Shown here piece after piece: positions 49,144 through 59,396 of a DNA stretch of 64,000 bases (positions within the stretch are counted from its first letter, which is position 1; the number at the start of each line of letters is the position of its first letter). The notes below the pieces were generated by a model. It worked only from the letters and a program-made list of their open reading frames with translations, was not told where the DNA came from and did no database searches. A program made the translations under genes and the position numbers. The DNA is from Polynucleobacter victoriensis (GTDB taxonomy: Bacteria > Pseudomonadota > Gammaproteobacteria > Burkholderiales > Burkholderiaceae), in contig NZ_FYEX01000002.1 in assembly GCF_900187875.1 (NCBI RefSeq), positions 310,001-374,000 of the forward strand, in the 5' to 3' direction.

Positions 49144-50601
49144 ATGTCTAAATTAATTAGCGCTGTAGACCTGACTCTAGATACGGCATATCAAACAATC
49201 AACGATGCAGATTGGCATCAATTAATTGATATGGCCAAAGAGCGTGGCGTCTTTGAAAGACGCGATGCGATCTTCTCAGGTAACGCTATTAACCAATCTG
49301 AAGGGCGCGCAGCACTTCACCCAGCTCTACGTAACTTATCAGCCACCCCGATGATGGTGAATGGGGAAGATGTTATGCCTTTGGTCAAAGGCGTATGGCA
49401 ACGTATCGAAGGCTTCTGCAACCAACTGATTGGCATTACCGATGTAATTTGTCTAGGCATTGGTGGCTCAGATTGGGGTCCACGCCTGGTATGTGACGCT
49501 CTTTATCAAATTAACCCACAAGATGGCAAAGCCATTCGCTTACATTTTGTTGCTAACGTTGATAGCGCCGAACTAGCGACCGCACTGGCAAAAGCCCAAC
49601 CACGCAGCACGCGCGTTTTAATCACTTCTAAAACATTCACAACGCTTGAGACAATCAGAAACGCTCAAACGGTAATTAATTGGCTAAAACTTTATCAAGT
49701 TAGTCCTTCACAACTTAAAAAGTGCTTGATTGGCATCACAGCCAATCCAGAAGCTGCAGAAGCGTTTGGGATTGCCCCAGAAAATATTTATCCATTTTGG
49801 GATTGGGTGGGTGGTCGCTTTTCAGTATGGTCTGCCGTAGGATTTCCGATTGCAATCAAGTTTGGCTTTAATACATTCAAACAATTCTTAGCCGGCGCAC
49901 ATGCAATGGATCAGCATTTCTTGAATGCCCCCGCCGAAGAAAATATGCCATTAATTTTGGCGCTGACATTGATACACAATCAAAAGCGTCATGGCATTAC
50001 AGCAAAAGCTATTGTGCCGTATGCACACGCCCTAAGATTTTTGCCAGAATGGTTGCAACAATTAGAGATGGAGAGTCATGGTAAGAGCGTGACGATGGAT
50101 GGAAAGTCATGCGACCCAACTTCTCCTGTTGTTTTTGGTAGCGCTGGTAGTAACTCTCAACACAGCTACTTCCAGATGTTGCATCAAGGTACGCAAATCA
50201 TTCCAGTCGACTTCATTGCTGTTAAAGAGCCAATGAGCGACCTACCCGAGGCAAAAGAACATCACCAATCACTAGTCGCCAATTGCTTGGCACAAGCACA
50301 AGCACTTGCTAATGGTTCAGAGGTGCAAAATGCCTACGACTCATGCCCAGGCGGCCGTCCAAGTAACCTAATTTGGCTACCTAAGTTGGATGCCTATCAC
50401 CTAGGCGCCCTATTAGCACTGTATGAACATCGCGCCATTTGCTTGGGGGCTATTTGGAATTTAAATAGCTTTGACCAACCAGGCGTTGAATTAGGCAAAA
50501 AATTAGCCAAACCAATCCAAGCCGCCCTCAGAGGTGAAAACCCATCGCTTGATGGCATTGATGACATTACTGCCGCTCGGATCAAGTGGCTCAACAATTA
50601 A
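49144..50601 (+). CDS. pgi: Glucose-6-phosphate isomerase
   Basis: A 485-residue enzyme interconverting glucose 6-phosphate and fructose 6-phosphate, shorter than E. coli Pgi (549). Signature regions are present: VGGRFSVWSAVGFPIAI, GSNSQHSYFQMLHQGT with the catalytic His, and FDQPGVELGKKLAKPIQ with the catalytic Lys. Thirteen bases separate it from the phosphomannomutase gene; the two likely form a sugar-phosphate operon. Confidence 0.95.
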   Translation: MSKLISAVDLTLDTAYQTINDADWHQLIDMAKERGVFERRDAIFSGNAINQSEGRAALHPALRNLSATPMMVNGEDVMPLVKGVWQRIEGFCNQLIGITDVICLGIGGSDWGPRLVCDALYQINPQDGKAIRLHFVANVDSAELATALAKAQPRSTRVLITSKTFTTLETIRNAQTVINWLKLYQVSPSQLKKCLIGITANPEAAEAFGIAPENIYPFWDWVGGRFSVWSAVGFPIAIKFGFNTFKQFLAGAHAMDQHFLNAPAEENMPLILALTLIHNQKRHGITAKAIVPYAHALRFLPEWLQQLEMESHGKSVTMDGKSCDPTSPVVFGSAGSNSQHSYFQMLHQGTQIIPVDFIAVKEPMSDLPEAKEHHQSLVANCLAQAQALANGSEVQNAYDSCPGGRPSNLIWLPKLDAYHLGALLALYEHRAICLGAIWNLNSFDQPGVELGKKLAKPIQAALRGENPSLDGIDDITAARIKWLNN

Positions 50602-50614
50602 CTTTTACAACCCC

Positions 50615-52018
50615 ATGCAACTATCTCCCTCGATTTTTAAAGCGTATGACATTCGTGGTGTTATTGATAAAACATTAGACCCCAGCATCGCCAAATTAAT
50701 AGGTCAATCATTTGGTAGCGCCATGCGTGAGATGGGTGAAACCATCTGCGTTGTGGGGCGTGATGGTCGTTTATCTGGCCCATCTCTGATGGCAGGTCTG
50801 ACTGAAGGTCTTTTGTCAGTTGGTGTCAATGTGATTGATTTGGGTGTGGTTGCAACACCGATGGTGTACTTCGGCACAAACATCACGATTGAGGGTCAGC
50901 AAGCCAAATCAGGAATCATGATCACTGGTAGCCATAACCCTCCTGATTACAACGGCTTCAAAATGGTTTTAGGTGGCTCAGCTATCTACGGCGATCAAAT
51001 CCAAGCCTTACGCGAACGCATTGTTGAGAAGAACTTTGCAAGTGAACAAGGCACTCGCTCCGAACACAATATTTTTCCCGAATACCTACAGCGCATTGTG
51101 GGCGATGTAAAACTCAAACGAAAAATCAAAATTGCTGTTGACTGCGGTAATGGCGTGGGCGGTGCATTTGCTGGCAGACTATTTAGAGAATTAGGTTGTG
51201 AAGTAGAAGAGCTATTCTGCGAAGTAGATGGCACATTCCCCAACCATCACCCAGACCCGGCTCATTTAGAAAATCTGCAAGATCTCATCAAGAATCTACA
51301 AACTACTGATAATGAATTAGGTTTGGCTTTTGATGGAGATGCTGATCGCTTAGGTGTTGTCACTAAAACTGGTGAGGTTATTTTTCCAGACCGTCAAATG
51401 ATGCTCTTTGCCAAAGATGTTTTATCTCGCAATCCTGGCGCACAAATTATTTACGACGTTAAATGCACACGCAACTTAGCGACCTACGTTAAGCAACAAG
51501 GTGGCGTGCCCTTAATGTGGAAAACTGGTCATTCATTGGTTAAAGCAAAGCTCAAAGAAACTGGGGCACCTTTGGCTGGTGAAATGAGTGGTCATATTTT
51601 CTTTAAAGATCGTTGGTATGGTTTTGATGATGGTCTATATACAGGTGCTCGCCTTCTAGAAATCTTAAGTGCCGAGCAAGACCCTAATGCCACACTGAAT
51701 CAATTACCAAATGCTATCTGCACACCCGAATTGCAAATGCCTTGCGCCGAAGGTGAAGCATTTACATTGTTAGACAAAATTAAAGCGGAAGTAGCTAAAG
51801 GTACTCAAGCTACTTTTGAAACGGCAGTATCAGTGAACACCATTGATGGTGTACGCGTTGAATATGCAGATGGCTTTGGTCTAGCCAGACCATCCAATAC
51901 AACACCCATTGTGGTGATGCGTTTTGAGGCCGACACTCAAGCAGCTATCGAGAGAATCCAAGCCGAGTTTAAAAAGGTTTTCTTGGCAGTTAAACCCGAT
52001 GCCAAGATGCCGTTTTAA
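50615..52018 (+). CDS. Phosphomannomutase/phosphoglucomutase (AlgC-like)
   Basis: A 467-residue alpha-D-phosphohexomutase interconverting 1- and 6-phosphates of glucose or mannose, needed for nucleotide-sugar and surface polysaccharide synthesis. Phosphoserine loop TGSHNPPDYNGFKM, metal loop DGDADRLGV and sugar loop GEMSGHIFF are all present. The frame opens earlier, inside pgi. The ATG at 50615 is chosen because FKAYDIRGVID then falls at the N-terminus, as in the family. Confidence 0.94.
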   Translation: MQLSPSIFKAYDIRGVIDKTLDPSIAKLIGQSFGSAMREMGETICVVGRDGRLSGPSLMAGLTEGLLSVGVNVIDLGVVATPMVYFGTNITIEGQQAKSGIMITGSHNPPDYNGFKMVLGGSAIYGDQIQALRERIVEKNFASEQGTRSEHNIFPEYLQRIVGDVKLKRKIKIAVDCGNGVGGAFAGRLFRELGCEVEELFCEVDGTFPNHHPDPAHLENLQDLIKNLQTTDNELGLAFDGDADRLGVVTKTGEVIFPDRQMMLFAKDVLSRNPGAQIIYDVKCTRNLATYVKQQGGVPLMWKTGHSLVKAKLKETGAPLAGEMSGHIFFKDRWYGFDDGLYTGARLLEILSAEQDPNATLNQLPNAICTPELQMPCAEGEAFTLLDKIKAEVAKGTQATFETAVSVNTIDGVRVEYADGFGLARPSNTTPIVVMRFEADTQAAIERIQAEFKKVFLAVKPDAKMPF

Positions 52019-52062
52019 TGGCTCTTTGAAAGTTTGTAGAACCATCCTGTGGGATATAAAAC

Positions 52063-52088
52063 AAAAGGCAGCCAAGGCTGCCTTTTTT
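52063..52088 (+). terminator. Terminator of the pgi-phosphohexomutase operon
   Basis: GC-rich stem AAAAGGCAGCC/GGCTGCCTTTT with a minimal loop, followed by more T residues, 45 bases after the phosphohexomutase stop. It may also work for panD from the other side. Confidence 0.85.
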
Positions 52089-52120
52089 ATCGACCACTCA
52101 TCACTAATGATTAATTTGAG

Positions 52121-52489
52121 TTAAATCGTAATTTTTTTGATTTCTTTAATTTTGTTCTTTTCATCTACCAAAATCACTTTAGGGATGAATGTCTTCGCAT
52201 CAGTCTCAGTCATTGAGCCATAAGTACAAATAATCAATAAATCACCCACGTGCGCCTTACGTGCTGCAGCACCATTTAATGAAATCGCGCCAGAACCTCT
52301 AGCAGCTTTGATGATGTAGGTGGAAAAGCGTTCGCCATTATTGATGTTGTACAGCTCAATACGCTCGAACTCACGCATATCGGCGGCATCCAATAGATCC
52401 TCGTCGATTCCACATGAACCCTCATACTCCAAATCGGCCTCTGTTACCGTTACACGGTGCAACTTGGCGCGCAACATCACTCTTTGCAT
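52121..52489 (-). CDS. panD: Aspartate 1-decarboxylase proenzyme
   Basis: A 122-residue enzyme making beta-alanine for pantothenate and CoA. Self-cleavage occurs at Gly24-Ser25 in EYEGSCGID and creates the pyruvoyl group; Lys9 and the RGSGAISLNGAAARKAHVGD segment are conserved. Other pan genes are not in the window. It is divergent from the first bactofilin gene. Confidence 0.95.
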   Translation of the reverse strand: MQRVMLRAKLHRVTVTEADLEYEGSCGIDEDLLDAADMREFERIELYNINNGERFSTYIIKAARGSGAISLNGAAARKAHVGDLLIICTYGSMTETDAKTFIPKVILVDEKNKIKEIKKITI

Positions 52490-52585
52490 AAATTTCCCTC
52501 CGGGTGCGGATTCTACCTTGATAGACTGTCATTCGCTGTAAAATTTGGTACGTATGACAATTAATTCTAATTTTTAAGGGTTTTT

Positions 52586-52933
52586 ATGGCTGATAACAAT
52601 CAAAACGGTTGCCTAACAGTAGGCGAAGGCGTCAAATTAACAGGTACTTTTGTTGTACCAGACATTGCCTCTATTTCTGGCACTATTGAAGGCGAATTAA
52701 CAGCTCGCGAAATTCTAGTAGGCAGTACTGGCGTACTTAAAGGCAAAGTGACTGCTGAAGTAGTTGATGTGCGTGGCGAAATCCATGACAACCTATCAGC
52801 CAAAAAATCACTATTTATTCGCTCAACAGGCAAGGTGATTGGCACTGTTCAATACGCAGAAATCGAAATTGAAAAAGGTGGCGACCTACAAGGTAACCTT
52901 CTTAAATCTGACAGCGGCTATAGCGCATCTTAA
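52586..52933 (+). CDS. Bactofilin (1 of 3)
   Basis: A 115-residue bactofilin: a short N-terminus, then a beta-helix of repeated strands (ISGTIEGELTAREILVGSTG, LKGKVTAEVVDVRGEIHD). Bactofilins are cytoskeletal polymers at the inner membrane, used for cell shape or stalk growth. AAGGG stands before the ATG. It lies in tandem with the second bactofilin (20 bases apart), suggesting a shared structure. Confidence 0.9.
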   Translation: MADNNQNGCLTVGEGVKLTGTFVVPDIASISGTIEGELTAREILVGSTGVLKGKVTAEVVDVRGEIHDNLSAKKSLFIRSTGKVIGTVQYAEIEIEKGGDLQGNLLKSDSGYSAS

Positions 52934-52953
52934 GTTATTGCTAGGGAATGAAT

Positions 52954-53382
52954 ATGTTCGGTAAAAAAACAGATAACGAAACTCCAGAGTTAGAAGCAGA
53001 ACAAGTCGAATCAAACGAAGCGACTGAAGAAAGCTTGGGTTTAGATGCACTACCTACTCAAACAACTCCAAGTTCACTAAAACCATCCATCATCAGTGAA
53101 GGCTTTGAATTTACTGGCGATATGAAATCTGGCGGTTCAATTACAGTAGATGGCACATTTAAGGGCAACTTATCTGTGCAAACATTGTTAATTGGTGCCA
53201 ATGGTTATGTTGATGGCACAGTCAGTGCTGACAACATCAACGTTAAGGGCCGTTTGGCTGGCACAGTAACTTGTCGCGATATCGTGATTGGTGGCAGAGC
53301 CACAGTTGATGGCGCAGTAACTTACACAAGTATCACCATTCAGCGTGGCGGTACAGTGAAGGGTGATTTAAAGCGCAAGTAA
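52954..53382 (+). CDS. Bactofilin (2 of 3)
   Basis: A 142-residue bactofilin with a 50-residue acidic N-terminal region (ETPELEAEQVESNEATEESL) before the beta-helix (ITVDGTFKGNLSVQTLLIG, NINVKGRLAGTVTCRD). The start at 52954 is preferred over the ATG at 52948 because AGGGA ends right before the earlier one and is six bases from the later one. The product then starts MFGKK, like the third copy (MFGKR). It is followed by a terminator. Confidence 0.88.
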   Translation: MFGKKTDNETPELEAEQVESNEATEESLGLDALPTQTTPSSLKPSIISEGFEFTGDMKSGGSITVDGTFKGNLSVQTLLIGANGYVDGTVSADNINVKGRLAGTVTCRDIVIGGRATVDGAVTYTSITIQRGGTVKGDLKRK

Positions 53383-53396
53383 TTAGCCCTTTAAAT

Positions 53397-53432
53397 AAAA
53401 AGGCTCACGATTTAATCTGTGAGCCTTTTTTA
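53397..53432. terminator. Terminator between two convergent bactofilin genes
   Basis: A 12-bp stem AAAAAGGCTCAC/GTGAGCCTTTTT (53397-53408 and 53419-53430) with A and T runs on the two sides, so it can end both converging transcripts. Confidence 0.85.
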
Positions 53433-53470
53433 ATTATTGAATGAAATACTATTTATATCTATTTGCTAAA

Positions 53471-53899
53471 TTAACGTCGATCTTGGACTGCACGAATTAA
53501 ATCTGATGCTTGATTGGCAGTTTTCTTATCAATACCCTGAATCACTAAACCAACCACCTTGGCACCATGCTCGATACCGATTGAGCCGTATGTAACATCC
53601 CCTCGCACTTGTGCTGTTTGATGAAATTCAACGCGCTCAGTGGCATAAATATTACCTTCCACTTTTCCAGCAACCATAACGCGGTAAGCAAAAATATCGC
53701 CAACTACCTCACCACTCTCACCGATGGCTACAGTAACTTTTGAATTATCTTCACATTCAATATTGCCAACCACCTTACCGTCAACGCGCAAGCTATCACC
53801 TACGACCATACGACCGTAGATTTCTGATGATTTACCAATCAATGTATCGAACCGTTCATTGGTAGGTAAAAGCAATGATGTCTTACGCTTGCCAAACAT
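53471..53899 (-). CDS. Bactofilin (3 of 3)
   Basis: A 142-residue bactofilin on the opposite strand, starting MFGKRKTSLLLPTNERFDTLIG. Beta-helix repeats such as LRVDGKVVGNIECEDN, ESGEVVGDIFAYRVMVAGKV and QVRGDVTYGSIGIEHG are visible, followed by a short positively charged tail. It converges on the other two, with a shared terminator between. Its different N- and C-terminal ends suggest a separate role. Confidence 0.88.
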   Translation of the reverse strand: MFGKRKTSLLLPTNERFDTLIGKSSEIYGRMVVGDSLRVDGKVVGNIECEDNSKVTVAIGESGEVVGDIFAYRVMVAGKVEGNIYATERVEFHQTAQVRGDVTYGSIGIEHGAKVVGLVIQGIDKKTANQASDLIRAVQDRR

Positions 53900-54013
53900 A
53901 TTGAATCTCCATAGATGCCCACATTTTAAATCCTTTTGATTAACTCTAGACTTTTCTACCTAAATAACAATTAGCTTTCAGGTTAATTAAGAAAATTGCC
54001 TTAATATTCATAC

Positions 54014-55126
54014 ATGAACAAAGAATTATTTGATTACCCCAAACAAGACGCCTCCGGCGCTACTTGTATCGCTCAAGCATGGGCAAAAGTGCCAGAATCC
54101 TTGAGCAAAGAAGAAAAATCTCAAACAATTCAAGCAATTAAGTCTGAGCTACAAAAACAAAATGCTGTTTTAGTAGCTCACTATTATGTTGATGGAGATA
54201 TCCAAGATCTAGCCTGGGAAACTGGCGGCATGGTGGCCGATTCTTTGGAAATGGCTCGTTTTGGTAAAAATCACCCAGCGCAAAAACTTATCGTGGCTGG
54301 CGTGAAGTTCATGGGCGAAAGCGCCAAAATACTCAGCCCAGAAAAAACAGTTCTCATGCCTGATCTAGATGCAACCTGCTCACTGGATTTGGGTTGCCCA
54401 TCTGACGACTTTGAAAAATTCTGTGATGCACATCCCGATCGTGAAGTGGTGGTTTACGCCAACACCAGTGCCGCTGTTAAAGCCAGAGCTGATTGGATGG
54501 TTACAAGCTCATGCGCTTTAGCCATAGCCCATCATCTTCATCAACAGGGCAAGAAAATATTATGGGCACCTGATCGCCATCTTGGTAGATATATACAAGA
54601 TCAAACTGGTGCTGACATGTTGCTATGGGAAGGTCACTGCATCGTGCACGACGAGTTCAAGGCGATTGAACTAGAAACTTTAAAAAAGAAGCATCCTGAG
54701 GCTTTAATTTTGGTTCACCCAGAATCACCAGAACATGTTGTTGAGTTAGCTGATGTAGTGGGCTCGACTTCAGCCATGATCAAAGCTGTAGTTGAAGGAA
54801 CTGCTCAAGAATATATCGTTGCAACAGACAAAGGAATTTTGCACAGAATGCGCCAATTGGCACCTGGCAAAACTTTGATAGAAGCGCCGACTGCCGGCAA
54901 CAGTGCCACCTGCAAGAGTTGCGCACACTGCCCGTGGATGGCAATGAATGGTCTCAAGGGCATACTTCATTGTTTGACTCATCAATCTGGAGAAATTTTG
55001 ATTGACTCTTCTATTAGCCAAGATGCCAGCCGTTGCATTGAGAGAATGCTCAAGTTCACAGCTGACCACCCTGATTTGTTAGCAAAAGCGCAACATGGCT
55101 TTGTTAAAAATATCGGTGCTGCTTAA
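54014..55126 (+). CDS. nadA: Quinolinate synthase
   Basis: A 370-residue iron-sulfur enzyme condensing iminoaspartate and dihydroxyacetone phosphate to quinolinate. The cluster ligands, by comparison with E. coli, are Cys122 (TCSLDLGC), Cys209 ([10 protein letters not shown]) and Cys306 in the C-x2-C-x2-C motif ([14 protein letters not shown]). It is upstream of nadC, 31 bases apart. Confidence 0.95.
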   Translation: MNKELFDYPKQDASGATCIAQAWAKVPESLSKEEKSQTIQAIKSELQKQNAVLVAHYYVDGDIQDLAWETGGMVADSLEMARFGKNHPAQKLIVAGVKFMGESAKILSPEKTVLMPDLDATCSLDLGCPSDDFEKFCDAHPDREVVVYANTSAAVKARADWMVTSSCALAIAHHLHQQGKKILWAPDRHLGRYIQDQTGADMLLWEGHCIVHDEFKAIELETLKKKHPEALILVHPESPEHVVELADVVGSTSAMIKAVVEGTAQEYIVATDKGILHRMRQLAPGKTLIEAPTAGNSATCKSCAHCPWMAMNGLKGILHCLTHQSGEILIDSSISQDASRCIERMLKFTADHPDLLAKAQHGFVKNIGAA

Positions 55127-55157
55127 TAAAAAAATATTCCAAATTTAGAAATTATTT

Positions 55158-56015
55158 ATGTTTGACTATAACGAATCACTCGAACAAGCGCGTCAACGCA
55201 ATATCAACGATGCTCTTTTGGAAGATATTGGCAAAGGTGATTGGACTGCCATGCTCGTGCCTGATGATGGCACCGTTTCAGCCAAGCTGATTGTGAGACA
55301 AGAAGCTGTTTTGTGTGGTCAAGCATGGTTTGAGGGATGCCTAAAAAAATTAGATAGCTCTGCTCAAGTTAAATGGTCTTATGACGAAGGTGATTTGATG
55401 CAAGCAAACACCACTGTTTGTGACATCGTTGCCAAACCAAGAGCGCTATTGTCTGCAGAACGTCCTGCGATTAACTTTTTACAAACACTCTCTTGGACTG
55501 CCACGATTACAAGAGAGCATGTCAAGGCCATTGAAGGAGCTAGCCCCAATCCTAAAGGGTGCGCAGTATTGGATACCCGCAAAACTATTCCTGGACTGCG
55601 CCAAGCTCAAAAATATGCAGTGACAGTTGGCGGGGGTAAGAATCAACGCTTGGCTTTATGGCATGGTATTTTGATCAAAGAAAATCACATTGCTGCAGCA
55701 GGCGGCGTTTCTGCAGCCATGAAAGCAGCCATTGCACTGAACTCAGGCGTAGATATTCAAATTGAAGTTGAAAACATGAGTGAACTTCAAGAAGCTCTAT
55801 CAGCTGGCGCAAAAAGTATTTTGATTGATAACTTCAGTCTTGATCAGATGCGTGAGGCTGTTGCCGTCACTAAAGGCGCGGCATTGCTTGAAGCTTCTGG
55901 TGGTGTGAGCTTAGATCAACTGAAACACATCGCAGCCACTGGCGTAGATCGCATCTCGATTGGTAAATTAACCAAAGATGTTATTGCTGTAGATTTTTCT
56001 TTACGCGTGCAATGA
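55158..56015 (+). CDS. nadC: Nicotinate-nucleotide diphosphorylase (quinolinate phosphoribosyltransferase)
   Basis: A 285-residue enzyme that makes nicotinate mononucleotide from quinolinate and PRPP. Present are the RKTIPGLRQAQKYAVTVGGG binding region, LIKENHIAAAGG, the IEVEN strand and LEASGGVSLDQL. It follows nadA in an operon and converges with nadB, so all three de novo NAD genes lie together. Confidence 0.95.
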   Translation: MFDYNESLEQARQRNINDALLEDIGKGDWTAMLVPDDGTVSAKLIVRQEAVLCGQAWFEGCLKKLDSSAQVKWSYDEGDLMQANTTVCDIVAKPRALLSAERPAINFLQTLSWTATITREHVKAIEGASPNPKGCAVLDTRKTIPGLRQAQKYAVTVGGGKNQRLALWHGILIKENHIAAAGGVSAAMKAAIALNSGVDIQIEVENMSELQEALSAGAKSILIDNFSLDQMREAVAVTKGAALLEASGGVSLDQLKHIAATGVDRISIGKLTKDVIAVDFSLRVQ

Positions 56016-56033
56016 TTGATTGCCGCTTGGCAA

Positions 56034-57647
56034 TCAATGGCGATTTAGCGGCGTCAAAATCGTAGGGTATGAAACTGTCCAGCTTTGTGGATAGTCACGA
56101 CTGTAATGCAGTCCACGACTTTCTTTACGCATCAATGCAGAGCGCACAATAAGTTCAGCACAACTTAGCAGATTGCGAAGCTCTAATAAGTCTCTTGTCA
56201 CTCTAAAGTTAGCGTAATACTCTTGCACTTCACTTTGAAGCAGTTCAATGCGATGCAGCGCTCTCTCTAAACGACGATTGGTTCTTACAATGCCCACATA
56301 GTTCCACATCAATAAACGTAGCTCGTCCCAGTTATGAGAAATCACCACACTCTCATCCGCATCTTCCACACGACTCTCGTCCCAAGCAGGAACTTCTGGC
56401 ATATCTTTAAATGGGTGCTGGTTAATTTGTGCTGCCGCTGACTTACCAATCACCACGCATTCCAACAAAGAATTGCTAGCCAAGCGATTGGCTCCGTGCA
56501 AACCTGTATAGGTTGCCTCACCCACTGCATACAGGCCTGGTAAATCTGTCTTACCCTCTAAATCTGTTACAACACCACCACAGGTGTAATGCGCTGCTGG
56601 CACAACAGGAATAGCTTGTTTAGAAATATCAATACCTAAAGCAGCACAACGAGCATAGATGGTTGGGAAATGTTCTTTTAAGAAGGTCTCACCTAAATGA
56701 GTTGCATCTAGCAACACATAATCAAGACCATGCTTTTTCATTTCAAAGTCAATGGCACGGGCAACGATGTCTCGTGGAGCTAATTCTGCACGCTCATCAT
56801 GAGCTGTCATAAAGCGTGTGCCATCTGGCAACTTTAATTGCGCACCTTCACCGCGCAATGCTTCTGTAATTAGGAAGGTTCTGTCTTGCGGGTGATACAA
56901 GCAAGTTGGATGGAATTGCACGAATTCCATATTACCCACACGACAGCCTGCGCGCCATGCCATGGCAATACCATCACCAGTAGCTGTCTCAGGATTGCTG
57001 GTATAGCGATAGACCTTACCCACACCACCAGTAGCTAATACCACCGCAGATGCAGGAATAGTCTCAATCTTGCCAGTAGCAATATCTAGGGCATAAACAC
57101 CATAACAACGATTGGGATGCTTATTTTTTTTATTTTTTAAATGATGGTTGGTAATCAAATCCAAAGCCATCCAGCGCTCTAGCAACTGAATATTCGGATG
57201 AGCCTTGGCTTGATCTAATAAAACCTCATGGATTGCCTTACCAGTAGCATCTGCGGCGTGAGCAATACGTCGATGACTATGACCGCCTTCTCGCGTCAAA
57301 TGAAGACCCTTGGGGCCCGCAGGATCGGTCGTAAATGGAACGCCTTGGTCAACCAACCAATCAATTGCATCCGCGCTTCTCTCAGCGATATATCTAGCGG
57401 TTGATTCAACGACTAAACCAGCACCAGCCTCAACGGTGTCTCTCACGTGAGCATCAACACTGTCTTGCTGATCAATCACACCTACTATGCCGCCTTGTGC
57501 CCAAGCCGTTGCTGACTCCGACAAGCCCCTCTTAGCCATGATGATGACCTGACGATTCTTTGCCAATTCAAGTGCGACTGTTAAACCAGCCAAACCAGCG
57601 CCAATAATGACGACGGGCAAAGAATCAGAGGTGCTAGTTTTTGACAT
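56034..57647 (-). CDS. nadB: L-aspartate oxidase
   Basis: A 537-residue FAD enzyme oxidising L-aspartate to iminoaspartate, the first step of NAD synthesis. The FAD motif [17 protein letters not shown] is at residues 13-29, and the active-site region [19 protein letters not shown] and [24 protein letters not shown] are present. It is 22 bases after prfC on the same strand and converges with nadC. Confidence 0.95.
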   Translation of the reverse strand: MSKTSTSDSLPVVIIGAGLAGLTVALELAKNRQVIIMAKRGLSESATAWAQGGIVGVIDQQDSVDAHVRDTVEAGAGLVVESTARYIAERSADAIDWLVDQGVPFTTDPAGPKGLHLTREGGHSHRRIAHAADATGKAIHEVLLDQAKAHPNIQLLERWMALDLITNHHLKNKKNKHPNRCYGVYALDIATGKIETIPASAVVLATGGVGKVYRYTSNPETATGDGIAMAWRAGCRVGNMEFVQFHPTCLYHPQDRTFLITEALRGEGAQLKLPDGTRFMTAHDERAELAPRDIVARAIDFEMKKHGLDYVLLDATHLGETFLKEHFPTIYARCAALGIDISKQAIPVVPAAHYTCGGVVTDLEGKTDLPGLYAVGEATYTGLHGANRLASNSLLECVVIGKSAAAQINQHPFKDMPEVPAWDESRVEDADESVVISHNWDELRLLMWNYVGIVRTNRRLERALHRIELLQSEVQEYYANFRVTRDLLELRNLLSCAELIVRSALMRKESRGLHYSRDYPQSWTVSYPTILTPLNRH

Positions 57648-57669
57648 AAGTAGATATTAACTTGAATAC

Positions 57670-59277
57670 TTAACTAAGTTTGCTAGCGTGTTCTCTGGTC
57701 TCATGGAAAACAATTTGAGGCCAACGCTCTTGGGTCACTCTTAAATTAACCGCAGAAGTTGCTAAATATGCCAAGTTTTCGGCAGCATCAATGGCTAACT
57801 GGTGACCAGCCGATGAATTTTGAAAATCAGTCATGATCTTCTTGTCATCGCAAGTAACCCAACGAGCACAGTTAATGCTGGCTGTTTCGAAAACAGCATC
57901 TACGCCGTACTCATTCATCAAACGGCTGGCAACCACCTCAAACTGCAAAGCTCCCACAGCACCTAAAATTAAGTCACTGCTATTAACGGGCTTAAATACC
58001 TGCACAGCACCCTCCTCACCCAACTGTTGCAAACCTTTTTGCAGTTGTTTAATTTTCATCGGGTTACGAATACGTGCCACCCTAAAAAAGTCAGGCGCGA
58101 AATAAGGGATGCCAGTGAACTGCAATGCCTCACCTTCAGAGAAGCTGTCACCAATTTGCATGTTGCCGTGGTTCGGCAAACCAATAATGTCACCTGCGTA
58201 AGCCTCTTCAACCTGCTCACGACTAGATGCCATAAATGTCACTACGTTCGATACCTTCACATCCCGATTAATTCGCAGATGATTGATCTTCATGCCGCGC
58301 TCAAACTTACCTGAGCACACTCGCAAAAACGCAATCCGATCTCGGTGAGCCGGATCCATGTTGGCCTGAATCTTAAATACAAAGCCGCTGAATTTCTCTT
58401 CGCGAGGATCCACTGATCTAACTGTGGCATCACGCTCTCTTGGCCCTGGCGCCCAATCTAATAGCGCATTCAGAATCTCACGAACACCAAAGTTGTTAAT
58501 CGCTGAACCAAAAAATACAGGGGTTTGCAAACCACCTAAGAAACGCTCTAAATCAAATGGATGCGATGCACCTTGCACCAACTCTACTTCCATTTTTAAT
58601 TGCGCCATCTCATCAGGGAACATTTTATGAAGCTCAGGATTATCAATCCCCTTCATGACCTGAAACTCTTGATCAGCACGGTCATTACCCGCTGCAAACA
58701 ATAAAATTTCATCATTGATCAAGTGATAAACACCACGGAAATTCTTGCCCATACCAATGGGCCAAGTCACCGGTGCACACTCAATTTTTAATACCGACTC
58801 CAACTCATCCAAGAGCTCCATCGGGTCTCTTGTTTCACGGTCCATCTTATTAACAAAAGTAATAATTGGGGTGTTACGCATGCGACAAACATTGAGCAAC
58901 TTGATTGTTTGCTCTTCCACACCCTTGGCCGCATCAATCACCATGAGCGCAGAGTCAACTGCAGTCAACACACGATACGTATCTTCAGAAAAGTCTTGGT
59001 GACCTGGGGTATCCAATAAGTTCACTACGTGATCACGGTACTCAAACTGCATGACGGAACTCGCAACAGAAATACCACGCTGCTTTTCAATTTCCATCCA
59101 GTCAGAGGTGGCGTGTCTACCGCTTTTACGAGCTTTCACGGTGCCCGCCAATTGGATGGCTCCCGAGAACATCAATAGTTTCTCGGTTAAGGTTGTTTTA
59201 CCGGCATCAGGGTGAGAAATAATGCCAAAAGTCCTACGTCTTGCGACTTCGCGGACAATATCATTGCTGTAATTCAT
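57670..59277 (-). CDS. prfC: Peptide chain release factor 3
   Basis: A 535-residue GTPase that removes RF1 and RF2 from the ribosome after termination. G motifs: [13 protein letters not shown] (G1), DTPGHQDF (G3) and NKMDRE (G4). The ATG at 59277 gives the usual start ([15 protein letters not shown]); a TTG five codons upstream is in frame but less likely. It is co-directional with nadB. Confidence 0.94.
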   Translation of the reverse strand: MNYSNDIVREVARRRTFGIISHPDAGKTTLTEKLLMFSGAIQLAGTVKARKSGRHATSDWMEIEKQRGISVASSVMQFEYRDHVVNLLDTPGHQDFSEDTYRVLTAVDSALMVIDAAKGVEEQTIKLLNVCRMRNTPIITFVNKMDRETRDPMELLDELESVLKIECAPVTWPIGMGKNFRGVYHLINDEILLFAAGNDRADQEFQVMKGIDNPELHKMFPDEMAQLKMEVELVQGASHPFDLERFLGGLQTPVFFGSAINNFGVREILNALLDWAPGPRERDATVRSVDPREEKFSGFVFKIQANMDPAHRDRIAFLRVCSGKFERGMKINHLRINRDVKVSNVVTFMASSREQVEEAYAGDIIGLPNHGNMQIGDSFSEGEALQFTGIPYFAPDFFRVARIRNPMKIKQLQKGLQQLGEEGAVQVFKPVNSSDLILGAVGALQFEVVASRLMNEYGVDAVFETASINCARWVTCDDKKIMTDFQNSSAGHQLAIDAAENLAYLATSAVNLRVTQERWPQIVFHETREHASKLS

Positions 59278-59396
59278 AGGCTTTTCAATCAAATAGCCCT
59301 ATAGTTTAGTTTAGACGAGCCAAACAGGCATTAATTGAGTGTGTATTTAGAATATTGGAGGGTTATTGAGCCCTTTTCATACGGTAGAGCAAAAAA

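Noticed and set aside
50534..50614. Longer N-terminus of the phosphohexomutase
   Set aside because: It lies inside pgi and does not fit the family N-terminus, which begins right at the ATG at 50615.
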